A DNA stretch of 64,000 bases, taken from Klebsiella variicola (GTDB lineage: Bacteria > Pseudomonadota > Gammaproteobacteria > Enterobacterales > Enterobacteriaceae). The stretch is taken from positions 1,612,001-1,676,000 of the forward strand of contig NZ_CP010523.2 in the NCBI RefSeq assembly GCF_000828055.2. The letters run 5' to 3'. Below, piece after piece: positions 52,781 through 63,544 of the stretch. The translations under genes and the position numbers were made by a program. Numbering within the stretch: the stretch's first letter is position 1; every line of letters begins with the position of its first letter. The notes beneath the pieces were generated by a model, which made no database searches, had not been told where the DNA came from, and saw only the letters and a program-made list of their open reading frames with translations.

Positions 52781-53335
52781 TCACTCCGGCAGCGTCCAGT
52801 CGCCGTCACCCAGCGCGCGCTGCATAATCAACGTATCTCGCCAGTCGCCCATCTTGTAGCCCACGCTGCGCAGTTGACCCGCCACGGTAAAACCAAACTT
52901 TTTATGGATCGCCAGCGAACCGGCATTGTTATGGCCATCACCGATGATCGCCAGCATCTGCCGCCACGGGCCTTTCTCGCATTCGGCGATCAGCCGCGAC
53001 AGCAGCGCGCTGCCGATGCCGCGCCCGCCCATCCCGGATTCCACGTAGATCGATTCCTCAAGCGTGTAACGATAGGCCGGACGAGGCCGATAGAAGGTGG
53101 CGTAGCAGTAGCCGACGATGGCGCCGCGCCACAGCGCCACCAGCCAGGGCAGCCCGTTATCGCGGACGGTTTTGATCCGTTTACGCATTTCGTCAACGGT
53201 AGGGGGGATCTCTTCAAAGGAAGCGCGGCCATTGAGCACGTGCCAGACATACAGCGCGGCGATGGCGTGCGCATCGTCGGGCAGCGCTTCACGAATTTCT
53301 AAATCACTGTCGAGTAACGGGGCCTCTGCGGGCAT
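52781..53335 (-). CDS. GNAT-family N-acetyltransferase (phosphinothricin acetyltransferase-like)
   Basis: 184 residues from the ATG at 53335 (MPAEAPLLDSDLEIREAL) with CAGGAG upstream; the longer frame to 53494 overlaps the dld 3' end. The fold follows the bar/pat subfamily: N-terminal DAHAIAALYVWHVLNGRASFEE (in two parts), the substrate/acetyl-CoA segment ESIYVESGMGGRGIGSALL with the Q/RxxGxG/A loop (about 110-118) and GNHNNAGSL-type HNNAGSLAIHKKFGF. Relatives acetylate phosphinothricin or methionine sulfoximine/sulfone. Substrate not proven. Confidence 0.85.
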   Translation of the reverse strand: MPAEAPLLDSDLEIREALPDDAHAIAALYVWHVLNGRASFEEIPPTVDEMRKRIKTVRDNGLPWLVALWRGAIVGYCYATFYRPRPAYRYTLEESIYVESGMGGRGIGSALLSRLIAECEKGPWRQMLAIIGDGHNNAGSLAIHKKFGFTVAGQLRSVGYKMGDWRDTLIMQRALGDGDWTLPE

Positions 53336-53420
53336 GGCGGCGCTCCTGAATCTGCCGGAGAGACATTCTCCGGCGTGCAGCGTAATACAGAAGCGCCAGG
53401 CTGAATAGTCCTGCCGCTGA

Positions 53421-55166
53421 TTATTGCGGATCTGCCGGGGAGACCGGCGTTGGTGCCGCTTCACCCCAGTATTTCTGCTTACTGGTTTTACCAATCCCCG
53501 GGTTCATGCTGTTGGTCGGATCGTTCTGGCGATAGAACTGCTGCAGGCTCTCCGGGGCCTCATACAGATGACCCACGTTATGCTCCGCCGGGTACTGGGC
53601 GCCGCGCGCTTTCAGCAACGCCAGCATCTGCTCTTTCAGAGCGTGGGCGTCGACCCCTTTCTTGACGATGTAATCCTGATGGAACACATGGCACATAAAG
53701 TGGCCATAGTAGAGCTTATGCACCAGCTGGCTGTCGATCTCCGGCGGCAGATGTTCGAACCACTCGGTATCGTTGCGGCGCAAGGCGATATCCAGCGCCA
53801 GAATATCTTCCACTTCGTCAGCATGCACCGCCTGATAGCGGATGGCCGCGCCGGCGGCGGCAAAGCGGTGCAGAAACGCCTTGCTGCCTTCCTCCGGCGT
53901 ACAGGCGAAGAAATCCCCCTCGGCCTGCTGGAAGTATTCCGTCAGCCAGCGCTGCGCTTCTTCGATGCCATCCCCGGCCATCTTCAGCAGCAGATGATGT
54001 TCATATTTATCACGCCAGGTTTTCATCCGCTCCGGTAAGTGCGCCGGGAAGACGTGGCCGAGCTTCTGCATAAAGCGGTCGGTAAAGTGCGGCTTAAACA
54101 GCGAGACTTTCTCCAGCATCGCGTCGGTGCGCCCCTTCATGGTGAAGAAGAACGGCATTTTGTCGGTGCCGAGCTTGTCGATCATCAGGAAGGTGTCTTT
54201 GCCATACTTCTCGGCGATATCGTAAATATCGCGGTGCATATATTCCCCGGCCACCGGCAGATGCTGGAACTCGGCGAGGATATGGCGGCGGATCTCGGTC
54301 AATACCTGCGGCTGGTTGGTGCCAATGTAAAACACCTGCTGGCGTTTTTCCGCCGGGAAGGTATCCAGACGCGCGGCGAAAACCGCCAGCTTGCCGGCGC
54401 AGCCGGAGGATTCGAACAGGCGGTCCGGGTCGGCGTTGTAGCGCGCCGGGGTGTCGGCATCGACATCGCGCACGCGGGTCACATAGTCGTGATCGTGGGC
54501 GTGGCGGCCGTCGTGCAGCACATCGCTATCGCTGATGCGCTCGTCGTCGAGGCGGCTGAGGATCTGCTCCGGCGTGCTGCCGAGATCAATGCCCAGATGG
54601 TTGACCAGCTTCAGCTTGCCGTCGGCGTCAATCTGCGCGAACAGCGACATTTCGGTATAGGCGGGCCCGCGCTGCACCAGCGAACCGCCGGAGTTGTTGC
54701 AGATCCCGCCGATCACCGATGCGCCGATGCATGACGAGCCGATCACTGAGTGCGGCTCGCGACCCAGCGGTTTGAGCGCTTTTTCCAGCGAATAGAGGGT
54801 AGTGCCGGGCCAGGCCAGCACCTGCTCGCCTTTGTCCAGCAGATGCAGTTTATCCAGGCGCAGAGTGCTGATAATCACGATCTCGCGATCGTAATCATTG
54901 CCGTTGGGGGTCGAACCTTCGGTCAGGCCGGTGTTGGCCGCCTGCATCAGAATAATTTTATCGGCGTCTACGCAGGCGTTAAGCACGCGCCAGAGTTCCA
55001 GCAGGGTGCCGGGAAAGACAACCGCCAGCGCCTCGCCCTGACCGGAGCGGAAGCCTTTGCGGTAGCGTTGGGTTTTTGCCGGGTCGGTCAGCAGATGCGA
55101 AGGGCCAACCAGGCGCGCCAGATCCGCCAGAAACGTTTTATGGGTATTAGTGGGTGCAGATGACAT
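53421..55166 (-). CDS. dld: Quinone-dependent D-lactate dehydrogenase Dld
   Basis: 581-residue FAD enzyme oxidising D-lactate to pyruvate on the inner face of the membrane and feeding electrons to quinone. Start at MSSAPTNTHKTFLADLARLVG (in two parts; 55166) with GGAGTGG upstream; the open frame is longer but not conserved. The N-terminal FAD-binding domain includes NTGLTEGSTPNGNDYDR and the GSSCIGASVIGGICNNSGG block (split 178-196); the C-terminal membrane-binding domain ends with SMNPGIGKTSK. Divergent from bglX as in E. coli. Confidence 0.96.
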   Translation of the reverse strand: MSSAPTNTHKTFLADLARLVGPSHLLTDPAKTQRYRKGFRSGQGEALAVVFPGTLLELWRVLNACVDADKIILMQAANTGLTEGSTPNGNDYDREIVIISTLRLDKLHLLDKGEQVLAWPGTTLYSLEKALKPLGREPHSVIGSSCIGASVIGGICNNSGGSLVQRGPAYTEMSLFAQIDADGKLKLVNHLGIDLGSTPEQILSRLDDERISDSDVLHDGRHAHDHDYVTRVRDVDADTPARYNADPDRLFESSGCAGKLAVFAARLDTFPAEKRQQVFYIGTNQPQVLTEIRRHILAEFQHLPVAGEYMHRDIYDIAEKYGKDTFLMIDKLGTDKMPFFFTMKGRTDAMLEKVSLFKPHFTDRFMQKLGHVFPAHLPERMKTWRDKYEHHLLLKMAGDGIEEAQRWLTEYFQQAEGDFFACTPEEGSKAFLHRFAAAGAAIRYQAVHADEVEDILALDIALRRNDTEWFEHLPPEIDSQLVHKLYYGHFMCHVFHQDYIVKKGVDAHALKEQMLALLKARGAQYPAEHNVGHLYEAPESLQQFYRQNDPTNSMNPGIGKTSKQKYWGEAAPTPVSPADPQ

Positions 55167-55360
55167 GTTCCACTCCTTGTGGTGGTGCGCGAAATATCGA
55201 GGATAAGCATAGCGCTTTGTATGACAATTTGATGCATGAATGTTTCGCAAAAATCAGAGAAGAACCTTAGCATTCTGCGGGCGCGTTGTTTATATATATG
55301 GCAAACTGCGGTTTTTATTATGTTTTACCGAGTCCCCGTCTGAGAAAAAGCGAGATAACA

Positions 55361-57658
55361 ATGAAATGGCTCTGCACTGTAGGCGTCGCCGTGAGTCTGG
55401 CGCTGCAACCCGCGCTGGCGGATGAACTGTTTGGTAACCACCCTCTGACCCCGCAGGCGCGGGATGCCTTTGTCACCGATCTGCTGAAAAAAATGACGGT
55501 AGACGAGAAAATCGGCCAGCTGCGTCTGATAAGCGTTGGCCCGGATAACCCGAAAGAGGCGATCCGCGACATGATCAAAAACGGTCAGGTGGGGGCGATT
55601 TTTAACACCGTCACCCGGCCGGATATCCGCGTGATGCAGGATCAGGTGATGCAGCTTAGCCGCCTGAAGATCCCATTGTTCTTTGCCTACGATGTGCTGC
55701 ACGGTCAGCGCACCGTGTTCCCGATAAGCCTCGGCCTGGCCTCATCGTTTAACCTTGACGCCGTGAAGACCGTGGGCCGCGTGTCAGCTTATGAAGCCGC
55801 CGATGACGGCCTGAACATGACCTGGGCGCCGATGGTCGACGTCTCCCGCGACCCGCGCTGGGGACGCGCTTCCGAAGGGTTCGGGGAAGACACGTATCTG
55901 ACCACGATGATGGGCCAGGCGATGGTGGAGTCGATGCAGGGCAAGAGCCCGGCGGACCGCTATTCGGTGATGACCAGCGTCAAGCACTTCGCCGCCTACG
56001 GCGCGGTGGAGGGCGGGAAAGAGTACAACACGGTCGACATGAGCCCGCAGCGCCTGTTCAACGACTATATGCCGCCGTACAAAGCCGGGCTTGATGCCGG
56101 CAGCGGCGCGGTGATGGTGGCCCTGAACTCGCTGAACGGCACCCCGGCGACTGCTGATTCCTGGCTGCTGAAAGACGTCCTGCGCGACCAGTGGGGCTTT
56201 AAAGGCATCACGGTCTCCGACCACGGCGCCATCAAAGAGTTGATTAAGCACGGCGTGGCCTCCGACCCGGAAGACGCGGTGCGCGTGGCGCTTAAGTCCG
56301 GCATCAACATGAGCATGAGTGACGAGTATTACAGCAAGTACCTGCCGGGGCTGGTGAAGTCTGGCAAGGTGACCATGGCCGAGCTGGATGACGCCACCCG
56401 TCATGTGCTCAACGTCAAATATGACATGGGGCTGTTCAACGATCCTTACAGCCACCTGGGACCAAAAGATTCTGACCCGCAGGACACCAACGCGGAAAGC
56501 CGCCTGCATCGCAAAGAGGCGCGGGAAGTGGCCCGCGAAAGTCTGGTACTGCTGAAAAACCGTCTCGATACGCTGCCGCTGAAAAAATCCGGCACTATCG
56601 CGGTGGTCGGTGCGCTGGCGGACAGCAAACGCGACATGATGGGCAGCTGGTCCGCGGCCGGGGTGGCCGACCAGTCGGTGACCGTCCTGACCGGCATCAA
56701 AGAAGCGCTGGGTGATAACGGTAAAGTGATTTACGCCAAAGGGGCGAACGTCACTGACGATAAAGGCATCGTCGATTTCCTTAACCTGTATGAGAACGCG
56801 GTGCAGGTTGACCCGCGCTCGCCGCAGGAAATGATCGACGAAGCCGTCGCGGCGGCGAAGCAATCCGACGTGGTGGTTGCCGTGGTGGGCGAAGCGCAGG
56901 GCATGGCGCATGAGGCCTCCAGCCGGACCGACATCACCCTGCCGCAGAGCCAGCGCAATCTTATTGCCGCCCTCAAAGCCACCGGCAAACCGCTGGTGCT
57001 GGTGCTGATGAACGGCCGTCCGCTGGCGCTGGTGAAAGAGGATCAGCAAGCCGATGCGCTGCTGGAGACCTGGTTTGCCGGCACTGAAGGCGGTCACGCC
57101 ATCGCCGACGTGCTGTTTGGCGATTACAATCCGTCGGGCAAACTGCCGATGTCTTTCCCGCGCTCGGTGGGGCAGATCCCAACCTACTACAGCCACCTGA
57201 ATACCGGCCGGCCTTATAATCCGGAGAAACCGAACAAGTACACCTCGCGTTACTTCGATGAAGCCAACGGCCCGCTGTATCCGTTTGGTTACGGCCTCAG
57301 CTACACCACCTTTAGCGTCTCCGATGTCACCATGTCGTCAGCCACCCTGCCGCGCGACGGCAGCGTGACCGCCAGCGTGCAGGTGACCAACACCGGCAAA
57401 CGCGAAGGGGCAACGGTCATTCAGCTGTATCTGCAGGACGTCACTGCCTCCATGAGCCGGCCGGTGAAAATGCTGCGCGGCTTTAAAAAGGTCAACCTCA
57501 AGCCGGGCGAAACGCAAACCGTCAGCTTCCCGATTGACGTCAACGCGCTGAAGTTCTGGAACCAGCAGATGAAATACGTTGCTGAGCCGGGCAAATTCAA
57601 TGTCTTTATCGGCGTGGACTCCGCCCGCGTGAAGCAGAGCGAGTTTGAACTGTTGTAA
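55361..57658 (+). CDS. bglX: Periplasmic beta-glucosidase BglX (GH3)
   Basis: 765-residue GH3 enzyme releasing glucose from beta-glucosides and short oligosaccharides in the periplasm. Signal peptide 1-20 (cleaved after ALA). The nucleophile is Asp287 in TVSDHGAIKEL within the N-terminal barrel; the alpha/beta sandwich (about 390-600) carries the acid/base region and a C-terminal fibronectin-III domain (about 665-765) closes the protein. Start chosen at MKWLCTVG (55361). Shares beta-glucoside substrates with the bgl operon but is not linked to it. Confidence 0.96.
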   Translation: MKWLCTVGVAVSLALQPALADELFGNHPLTPQARDAFVTDLLKKMTVDEKIGQLRLISVGPDNPKEAIRDMIKNGQVGAIFNTVTRPDIRVMQDQVMQLSRLKIPLFFAYDVLHGQRTVFPISLGLASSFNLDAVKTVGRVSAYEAADDGLNMTWAPMVDVSRDPRWGRASEGFGEDTYLTTMMGQAMVESMQGKSPADRYSVMTSVKHFAAYGAVEGGKEYNTVDMSPQRLFNDYMPPYKAGLDAGSGAVMVALNSLNGTPATADSWLLKDVLRDQWGFKGITVSDHGAIKELIKHGVASDPEDAVRVALKSGINMSMSDEYYSKYLPGLVKSGKVTMAELDDATRHVLNVKYDMGLFNDPYSHLGPKDSDPQDTNAESRLHRKEAREVARESLVLLKNRLDTLPLKKSGTIAVVGALADSKRDMMGSWSAAGVADQSVTVLTGIKEALGDNGKVIYAKGANVTDDKGIVDFLNLYENAVQVDPRSPQEMIDEAVAAAKQSDVVVAVVGEAQGMAHEASSRTDITLPQSQRNLIAALKATGKPLVLVLMNGRPLALVKEDQQADALLETWFAGTEGGHAIADVLFGDYNPSGKLPMSFPRSVGQIPTYYSHLNTGRPYNPEKPNKYTSRYFDEANGPLYPFGYGLSYTTFSVSDVTMSSATLPRDGSVTASVQVTNTGKREGATVIQLYLQDVTASMSRPVKMLRGFKKVNLKPGETQTVSFPIDVNALKFWNQQMKYVAEPGKFNVFIGVDSARVKQSEFELL

Positions 57659-57689
57659 GGAATAGCCCTTAAGCTCAACGTGACACGTT

Positions 57690-57714
57690 AAAGGCCGATT
57701 AATCGGCCTTTTCT
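57690..57714 (+). terminator. bglX terminator
   Basis: AAAGGCCGATT / AATCGGCCTTTT, 32 bp after the bglX stop, followed by TCTTTTT. Confidence 0.88.
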
Positions 57715-57794
57715 TTTTCGCATCGCTGGCAAATGGACTACGCTTTTCTCTTAAGCTTCTGTAAGCGAAGCGCAAAAGAACTGAGGGAAGCGGG

Positions 57795-58712
57795 ATGAAG
57801 ATGGCAATGAAATGGTCCGGTGCGCTGGCGCTGGTCGCCCTGATAAGTTTACCGCTGCAGGCGGCGGAGCCGGTGAAGGTCGGCTCGAAAATTGATACCG
57901 AAGGCGCGCTGCTGGGCAATATGATCCAGCAGGTGCTGGAAAGCCACGGCGTAAAAACGATTAATAAAATCCAGCTCGGCACCACGCCGGTGGTGCGCGG
58001 AGCGATTGTCGCCGGCGAGCTGGATATCTATCCGGAATATACCGGCAATGGCGCCTTCTTCTTCAAAGATGAAAACGACCCGGCGTGGAAGCATGCCCAA
58101 CAGGGCTATGAGAAGGTGAAGCGCCTCGATCAGGAGAAACATCAGCTGGTATGGCTCACCCCGGCGCCGGCCAACAATACCTGGACTATCGCCGTGCGCC
58201 AGGACCTGGCGGAGAAAAATCACCTGACCTCGCTGGCCGACCTCAGTCGCTACCTGAAGCAGGGCGGCGAATTTAAGCTGGCGGCCTCGGCGGAGTTTAT
58301 TGAGCGCCCGGACGCGCTGCCGGCGTTTGAAAAAGCGTATGGCTTCAACCTCAACCAGAACCAACTGTTGTCGCTGGCCGGGGGCGATACGGCGGTGACC
58401 ATCAAAGCGGCGGCGCAGCAGACCTCGGGCGTAAACGCGGCGATGGCCTACGGCACTGACGGCCCGGTCGCGGCGCTGGGGTTACAGACGCTGAGCGACC
58501 CGCAGGGCGTGCAGCCGATTTATGCCCCGACGCCGGTGGTGCGTGAGGCAGTGCTCAAAGCCTATCCGCAGATCGCCGACTGGCTGAAGCCGGTCTTTGC
58601 CAGCCTCGATGAAAAAACCTTGCAGCAGCTGAACGCCCGCATTGCGGTGGAAGGCCAGGATGCGAAGCGCGTGGCGGCAGATTATCTGCAGCAGAAAGGC
58701 CTGCTGAAGTAA
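57795..58712 (+). CDS. osmF: Osmoprotectant-binding protein OsmF (YehZ)
   Basis: 305-residue periplasmic binding protein of an OpuC-type ABC importer for glycine betaine and related solutes. Signal peptide about 1-24 (cleaved near LQAAEP). The OpuAC fold shows [15 protein letters not shown] (about 31-45), [11 protein letters not shown] and [16 protein letters not shown] motifs matching E. coli YehZ. First gene of osmF-yehYXW; in E. coli the operon is RpoS-dependent and its transporter has low betaine affinity. GGGAAGCGGG precedes the start. Confidence 0.95.
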   Translation: MKMAMKWSGALALVALISLPLQAAEPVKVGSKIDTEGALLGNMIQQVLESHGVKTINKIQLGTTPVVRGAIVAGELDIYPEYTGNGAFFFKDENDPAWKHAQQGYEKVKRLDQEKHQLVWLTPAPANNTWTIAVRQDLAEKNHLTSLADLSRYLKQGGEFKLAASAEFIERPDALPAFEKAYGFNLNQNQLLSLAGGDTAVTIKAAAQQTSGVNAAMAYGTDGPVAALGLQTLSDPQGVQPIYAPTPVVREAVLKAYPQIADWLKPVFASLDEKTLQQLNARIAVEGQDAKRVAADYLQQKGLLK

Positions 58713-58719
58713 GCCACCG

Positions 58720-59877
58720 GTGACCATTCGCTGTACTCACCGCGTCGGCCTGCTGCTGACAGGTCTGCTGCTGGTTACGCTGGCGCTGCCGTTTATTACT
58801 TACGCGCCGAATCGCTTACTCTCCGGCGAAGGGCGCGGGCTGTGGCAGGTGATGCCCTGGCTCGCCGGCGTTCAGCTGGCGGCAATCCTTGCCGGGATGC
58901 TGCTTTGCTGGCTGCCAGGCAGGGCCGCGCCGCTTCTTCACCTGCTGCTGGCCGAACTGCTCTTCCCGCTGCTTATCTGGGGCAGTGGACAGGCGGCGCT
59001 TGAGCTCTCCCGGCACGGCTCGCCGCTGGCGCGCACCTCGCCCGGCAGCGGCCTGTGGCTGTCGCTGGCGCTTTGTCTGCTGCTGGCCAGCGAGGCCATC
59101 CGTCATCTTACCGTCCGGCCGCTGTGGCGCTGGCTGCTTAATGCGCAAGTCTGGCTGTTGCCCATCATCCTGCTTGCTACCGGGGCGCTCGATCAGCTCT
59201 CTCTGCTGAAGGAGTATGCCAACCGTCAGGAGGTATTTGACGACGCCCTGCGCCAGCATCTGCTTTTGCTGTTCGGCACCCTGCTGCCGGGCCTGCTCAT
59301 TGGCCTGCCGCTGGGGGTATGGCTGTGGCGACGTCCGCGCTGGCAGGCGCCGGCCTTCACCGTGCTCAATGTGATCCAGACTATCCCGTCGGTGGCGCTG
59401 TTCGGCCTGCTGATTGCGCCACTTGCCGGCCTGGCGCGCTATTTCCCGGCGCTGGGCGAGCTGGGCGTCTCCGGGACCGGCATGGCGCCGGCCCTGATCG
59501 CCCTGACTTTGTATGCGCTGCTGCCGCTGGTGCGTGGGGTGGTGACCGGCCTCCAGCAGGTGCCGCAGGATGCCCTGGAGAGCGCGACGGCGATGGGCAT
59601 GAGCGCCGGGCAGCGCTTTCGTCAGGTGCAGCTTCCGCTGGCGATGCCGGTGTTGTTGCGCAGCCTGCGGGTGGTCAGCGTGCAAACCGTCGGCATGGCG
59701 GTAGTGGCCGCGCTGATCGGCGCCGGCGGTTTTGGCGCGCTGGTGTTTCAGGGGCTGCTGAGCAGTGCGCTGGATCTGGTGCTGCTGGGCGTGGTGCCGA
59801 CCATTGCCCTGGCGGTGGTGGTGGATGCCCTGTTCGCCCTGTGGGGCGCCTGGCTAAAAGGAGAGGCCAATGATTGA
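58720..59877 (+). CDS. yehY: Osmoprotectant ABC permease YehY
   Basis: 385-residue inner-membrane permease, starting with GTG at 58720, 8 bp after the osmF stop; length equals E. coli YehY. The N-terminal half adds about five extra membrane segments; the C-terminal half (about 180-370) is a binding-protein-dependent permease domain with the EAA-type loop [20 protein letters not shown]. It overlaps yehX by 8 bp, so translation is coupled. Confidence 0.93.
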   Translation: MTIRCTHRVGLLLTGLLLVTLALPFITYAPNRLLSGEGRGLWQVMPWLAGVQLAAILAGMLLCWLPGRAAPLLHLLLAELLFPLLIWGSGQAALELSRHGSPLARTSPGSGLWLSLALCLLLASEAIRHLTVRPLWRWLLNAQVWLLPIILLATGALDQLSLLKEYANRQEVFDDALRQHLLLLFGTLLPGLLIGLPLGVWLWRRPRWQAPAFTVLNVIQTIPSVALFGLLIAPLAGLARYFPALGELGVSGTGMAPALIALTLYALLPLVRGVVTGLQQVPQDALESATAMGMSAGQRFRQVQLPLAMPVLLRSLRVVSVQTVGMAVVAALIGAGGFGALVFQGLLSSALDLVLLGVVPTIALAVVVDALFALWGAWLKGEAND

Positions 59878-60817
59878 GTTTGAAGGGGTCAGCAAAGTGT
59901 TTGCCGGCCACCCGGCGGTGAAGGACCTGACCCTGGAGCTGCGCGAAGGCGCCTTCTCGGTGCTGGTGGGGACCTCCGGCTCGGGCAAGTCGACGACGCT
60001 GAAGATGATCAACCGCCTGCTGGAGCCGGACCGTGGCACTATTCGTTTTGCCGGCGAGGACATCCGTCAGCAGCCGGTCCTGATCCTGCGACGGCGGATG
60101 GGCTATGCCATCCAGTCTATCGGCCTGTTTCCGCACTGGACGGTGGCGCAGAATATCGCCACTGTGCCGCAGCTGCAAAAATGGCCGCGGGTGAGGATCG
60201 CCGACCGGGTCGACGAGCTGATGGCGTTGTTAGGGCTGGAGGCGACGCTGCGCGACCGTTACCCGCATCAGCTCTCCGGCGGCCAGCAGCAGCGGGTGGG
60301 TGTGGCCCGGGCGCTGGCGGCGGATCCGGAGGTGCTGTTGATGGATGAGCCCTTCGGCGCCCTCGACCCGGTGACCCGCGAGGCGCTGCAGCAGGAGATG
60401 CTGCGCATCCACCGGCTGCTGGGGCGGACGGTTGTGCTGGTGACCCATGATATTGACGAAGCGCTGCGTCTGGCGGACCACCTGGTGCTGATGGACGGGG
60501 GCGAGGTGGTCCAGCAGGGGGCGCCGCTGGAGATGCTCCTGCGGCCGAAAAATAGCTTTGTGCAGACCTTTTTTGGCCGCAGCGAGCTGGGCGTGCGCCT
60601 GCTGTCGCTGCGCGAGGTGGGGGACTATTTGCGTCCCGGCGAACGGCTGGCGGGCGAGGGGCTGACCGTCACCATGACCCTGCGGGAAGCGCTGTCGCAG
60701 TTTGTCGCCCGGCGCTGCGAGGCGCTGTCGGTGGTCGATGCCGAAGGCAGGCCCTGCGGCACGCTGCATTTTGCCGATCTGCTGCGCCAGGAGGCGAGCC
60801 ATGAAGGCGCTTCGTGA
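59870..60817 (+). CDS. yehX: Osmoprotectant ABC ATPase YehX
   Basis: 315-residue ATPase of the OpuCA/ProV type. Walker [10 protein letters not shown] (about 36-44), signature [10 protein letters not shown] (about 135-144), Walker [13 protein letters not shown] and switch His in LVTHDIDEA are intact. A C-terminal region with part of a CBS domain (about 250-310) follows. Its coding sequence overlaps yehY by 8 bp and yehW by 17 bp. Confidence 0.95.
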   Translation: MIEFEGVSKVFAGHPAVKDLTLELREGAFSVLVGTSGSGKSTTLKMINRLLEPDRGTIRFAGEDIRQQPVLILRRRMGYAIQSIGLFPHWTVAQNIATVPQLQKWPRVRIADRVDELMALLGLEATLRDRYPHQLSGGQQQRVGVARALAADPEVLLMDEPFGALDPVTREALQQEMLRIHRLLGRTVVLVTHDIDEALRLADHLVLMDGGEVVQQGAPLEMLLRPKNSFVQTFFGRSELGVRLLSLREVGDYLRPGERLAGEGLTVTMTLREALSQFVARRCEALSVVDAEGRPCGTLHFADLLRQEASHEGAS

Positions 60818-61538
60818 GCCGCTGTGGTGGCTTATCGCGCTGTTTATCGGTCTGCTGGTAGGGCTGCCCTACAGCGCGCCGCTGTTCAGTCGGCTGTTCC
60901 CGGAGCTGCCGCGGCCGGTCTATCAGCAGGAGAGCTTCTGGGCGCTAACCCTCGATCACGGCTGGCTGGTGGTGGCGTCCAGTCTCGCGGCAACGGTTGT
61001 GGGACTGGGGGCAGGGGTGGCGGTCACCCGGCCCGCCGGCAGCGCGTTTCGCCCGCTGGTGGAGACCATCGCCGCTATCGGGCAGACCTTTCCGCCGGTG
61101 GCGGTGCTGGCGATGGCGGTGCCGGTGCTGGGATTTGGCTGGCTGCCCGCGCTCATCGCCCTCGCGCTGTATGGCATACTGCCGGTGTTGCAGGGGACGC
61201 TGGCCGGGCTGGGGTCGATACCGTCGGGGGTGTCAGGGGTGGCCGAAGGGATGGGAATGACCGGCTGGCAGCGTCTGTATAAGGTGGAGCTACCGCTGGC
61301 GGCCCCGGTGATACTGGCGGGGATCCGCACCTCGGTCATCGTCAATATTGGTACCGCGACCATTGCTTCGACGGTGGGGGCCAGTACGCTCGGGACGCCG
61401 ATCATCATCGGCCTGAGCGGCTTTAATACCGCCTATATTGTTCAGGGGGCGCTGCTGGTGGCGCTGGCGGCGATTATCGTCGACCGCGCGTTTGAGCGTC
61501 TGACCCGCTGGATCAGCCGACACCGCCACGCACAATAA
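60801..61538 (+). CDS. yehW: Osmoprotectant ABC permease YehW
   Basis: 245-residue permease; start at [15 protein letters not shown] (60801) with GGAGGCGAG upstream, inside the end of yehX. About six membrane helices and the EAA loop [20 protein letters not shown] are present, with the C-terminal [17 protein letters not shown] segment of the OpuCB type. It is the last gene of the importer operon; its 3' end overlaps yohO on the other strand by 26 bp. Confidence 0.93.
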   Translation: MKALREPLWWLIALFIGLLVGLPYSAPLFSRLFPELPRPVYQQESFWALTLDHGWLVVASSLAATVVGLGAGVAVTRPAGSAFRPLVETIAAIGQTFPPVAVLAMAVPVLGFGWLPALIALALYGILPVLQGTLAGLGSIPSGVSGVAEGMGMTGWQRLYKVELPLAAPVILAGIRTSVIVNIGTATIASTVGASTLGTPIIIGLSGFNTAYIVQGALLVALAAIIVDRAFERLTRWISRHRHAQ

Positions 61539-61626
61539 AGGAATAGCCGGCCAGCATTACGCCGCTGATCCCGCCGATGGCCATAAGTAAGAAGAGGGTG
61601 ACGACCGCGATTTTCGCTGGCTTCAT
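61513..61626 (-). CDS. yohO: Small membrane protein YohO
   Basis: 37-residue single-span membrane protein, too short for most gene callers. Translation from the ATG at 61626 gives [19 protein letters not shown] and then [18 protein letters not shown], close to E. coli YohO (35 residues), with AGGAG 8 bp upstream. A basic N-terminus and one hydrophobic helix (about 6-31) are visible. The role is unknown. It lies antisense to the last codons of yehW, between the osmolyte operon and btsS. Confidence 0.82.
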   Translation of the reverse strand: MKPAKIAVVTLFLLMAIGGISGVMLAGYSFIVRGGVG

Positions 61627-61855
61627 AATAGGCTCCTGATGTTAACAGGGGGATTATACGGTGAAGCACAGGTGTTAATGAAACATTAATTGCGGTTTAG
61701 CGCGCCGCGTCGGGGTTTTTGCCGCGTTTACTGAGCAACGCGCCGGAAAAAAGTGTGATCCTGTCCGTCATTTTTCATTTTTATGCAGGGCTTCAAAGAA
61801 AGTTTTCGCCAGGCAGGGTATGGTACGCGCTTTCAGGCATGTGTGGTTTGCGGGT
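61627..61855. other. Promoter region between yohO and btsS
   Basis: About 230 bp serving divergent genes. No specific operator was recognised; the TTTTTCATTTTTATG stretch (about 61769-61784) is A+T-rich and could hold the btsS promoter. Confidence 0.45.
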
Positions 61856-63544
61856 ATGTACGAGTTTGATCTGGTGTTGCTGCTGCTTCAGCAGATGTGC
61901 GTATTTTTGGTCATCGCGTGGTTGATGAGCAAAACCCGGCTGTTTATCCCCCTGATGCAAGTCACCGTTCGCCTGCCGCACAAGCTGCTGTGCTACGTCA
62001 CCTTCTCCATTTTCTGCATTATGGGGACCTATTTCGGTCTGCATATCGAAGACTCCATCGCCAACACCCGCGCCATCGGCGCCGTGATGGGCGGCCTGCT
62101 CGGCGGCCCGGTGGTCGGCGGGCTGGTGGGGCTGACCGGCGGCCTGCACCGCTACTCGCTGGGGGGAATGACCGCCTTAAGCTGCATGGTCTCCACCATC
62201 GTCGAGGGGCTGCTGGGCGGGCTGGTGCACAGCGTGCTGGTCAAACGCGGCCGGCCGGACAAGGTCTTTAGCCCGCTGACCGCCGGGGCGATCACCTTCG
62301 TGGCCGAGCTTGTGCAGATGATGATCATTCTGCTGATTGCCCGCCCGTTCCAGGACGCCCTGCATCTGGTGCAGAGCATTGCTGCGCCGATGATGGTCAC
62401 CAATACCGTCGGTGCGGCGCTGTTTATGCGCATTCTGCTGGATAAACGGGCGATGTTCGAGAAATACACCTCCGCCTTTTCCGCCACGGCGCTGAAGGTG
62501 GCGGCGTCGACCGAGGGGATCCTGCGTCAGGGATTCAACGAAGAGAACAGCATGAAGGTGGCCCAGGTGCTGATCCAGGAGCTGGATATCGGCGCGGTGG
62601 CGATCACCGATCGCGACAAGCTGCTGGCGTTTACCGGCATCGGCGACGATCACCATCTGCCGGGCAAGCCTATCTCCTCCTCGTATACGCAACGGGCGAT
62701 TGAGACCGGGGAGGTGGTCTACGCCGATGGCAACGAGGTGCCTTACCGCTGCTCGATTCATCCGCACTGTAAGCTGGGGTCGACGCTGGTGATCCCCCTG
62801 CGCGGTGAGAACCAGCGGGTGATAGGCACCATTAAACTGTATGAGGCGAAAAATCGCCTGTTCAGTTCGATCAACCGCACCCTCGGGGAGGGGATTGCCC
62901 AGCTGCTGTCGGCGCAGATCCTCGCCGGACAGTACGAGCGGCAGAAGGCGCTGCTGACGCAATCTGAAATCAAGCTCCTGCACGCCCAGGTCAACCCGCA
63001 CTTCCTGTTTAACGCGCTTAACACGCTGAAGGCGGTGATCCGCCGCGACAGCGATCAGGCCGGCCAGCTGGTGCAGTATCTGTCGACCTTCTTTCGTAAG
63101 AACCTGAAACGGCCGACGGAAATTGTCACGCTTGCCGATGAGATCGAGCATGTTAACGCCTATCTGCAGATTGAGAAGGCTCGCTTCCAGGCTAACCTGC
63201 AGATCCAGATGGCGGTGCCCGAGGGGCTGGCGCATCACCAGCTGCCCGCTTTCACCCTGCAGCCGATCGTGGAGAACGCCATTAAGCATGGTACATCGCA
63301 ACATCTTGGCGTCGGCGAAATTACCATCCGCGCCAGCCAGGACGATCGCTGGCTGCAGCTGGATATCGAAGATAACGCCGGGCTGTACCGGGCCAACCCC
63401 CAGGCCAGCGGGCTGGGGATGAATCTGGTGGACAGGCGTCTGCGGGCGCGTTTTGGCGCCGACTGCGGCATCAGCGTCACCTGCGAGCCGGAGCGCTTTA
63501 CCCGTGTCACCCTACGTCTGCCCCTGGAGGAGAATGCATGCTGA
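61856..63544 (+). CDS. btsS: Pyruvate-sensing histidine kinase BtsS (YehU)
   Basis: 562-residue LytS-type sensor kinase that detects pyruvate with high affinity and activates BtsR, which drives the pyruvate transporter gene btsT. I start at [13 protein letters not shown] (61856), as in E. coli; the open frame extends 12 codons upstream. Six N-terminal membrane helices (about 5-195), a GAF domain (about 225-345) and a His-kinase domain with phospho-His in [15 protein letters not shown] and an HATPase domain with IVENAIKHG. It overlaps btsR by 7 bp. Confidence 0.95.
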   Translation: MYEFDLVLLLLQQMCVFLVIAWLMSKTRLFIPLMQVTVRLPHKLLCYVTFSIFCIMGTYFGLHIEDSIANTRAIGAVMGGLLGGPVVGGLVGLTGGLHRYSLGGMTALSCMVSTIVEGLLGGLVHSVLVKRGRPDKVFSPLTAGAITFVAELVQMMIILLIARPFQDALHLVQSIAAPMMVTNTVGAALFMRILLDKRAMFEKYTSAFSATALKVAASTEGILRQGFNEENSMKVAQVLIQELDIGAVAITDRDKLLAFTGIGDDHHLPGKPISSSYTQRAIETGEVVYADGNEVPYRCSIHPHCKLGSTLVIPLRGENQRVIGTIKLYEAKNRLFSSINRTLGEGIAQLLSAQILAGQYERQKALLTQSEIKLLHAQVNPHFLFNALNTLKAVIRRDSDQAGQLVQYLSTFFRKNLKRPTEIVTLADEIEHVNAYLQIEKARFQANLQIQMAVPEGLAHHQLPAFTLQPIVENAIKHGTSQHLGVGEITIRASQDDRWLQLDIEDNAGLYRANPQASGLGMNLVDRRLRARFGADCGISVTCEPERFTRVTLRLPLEENAC

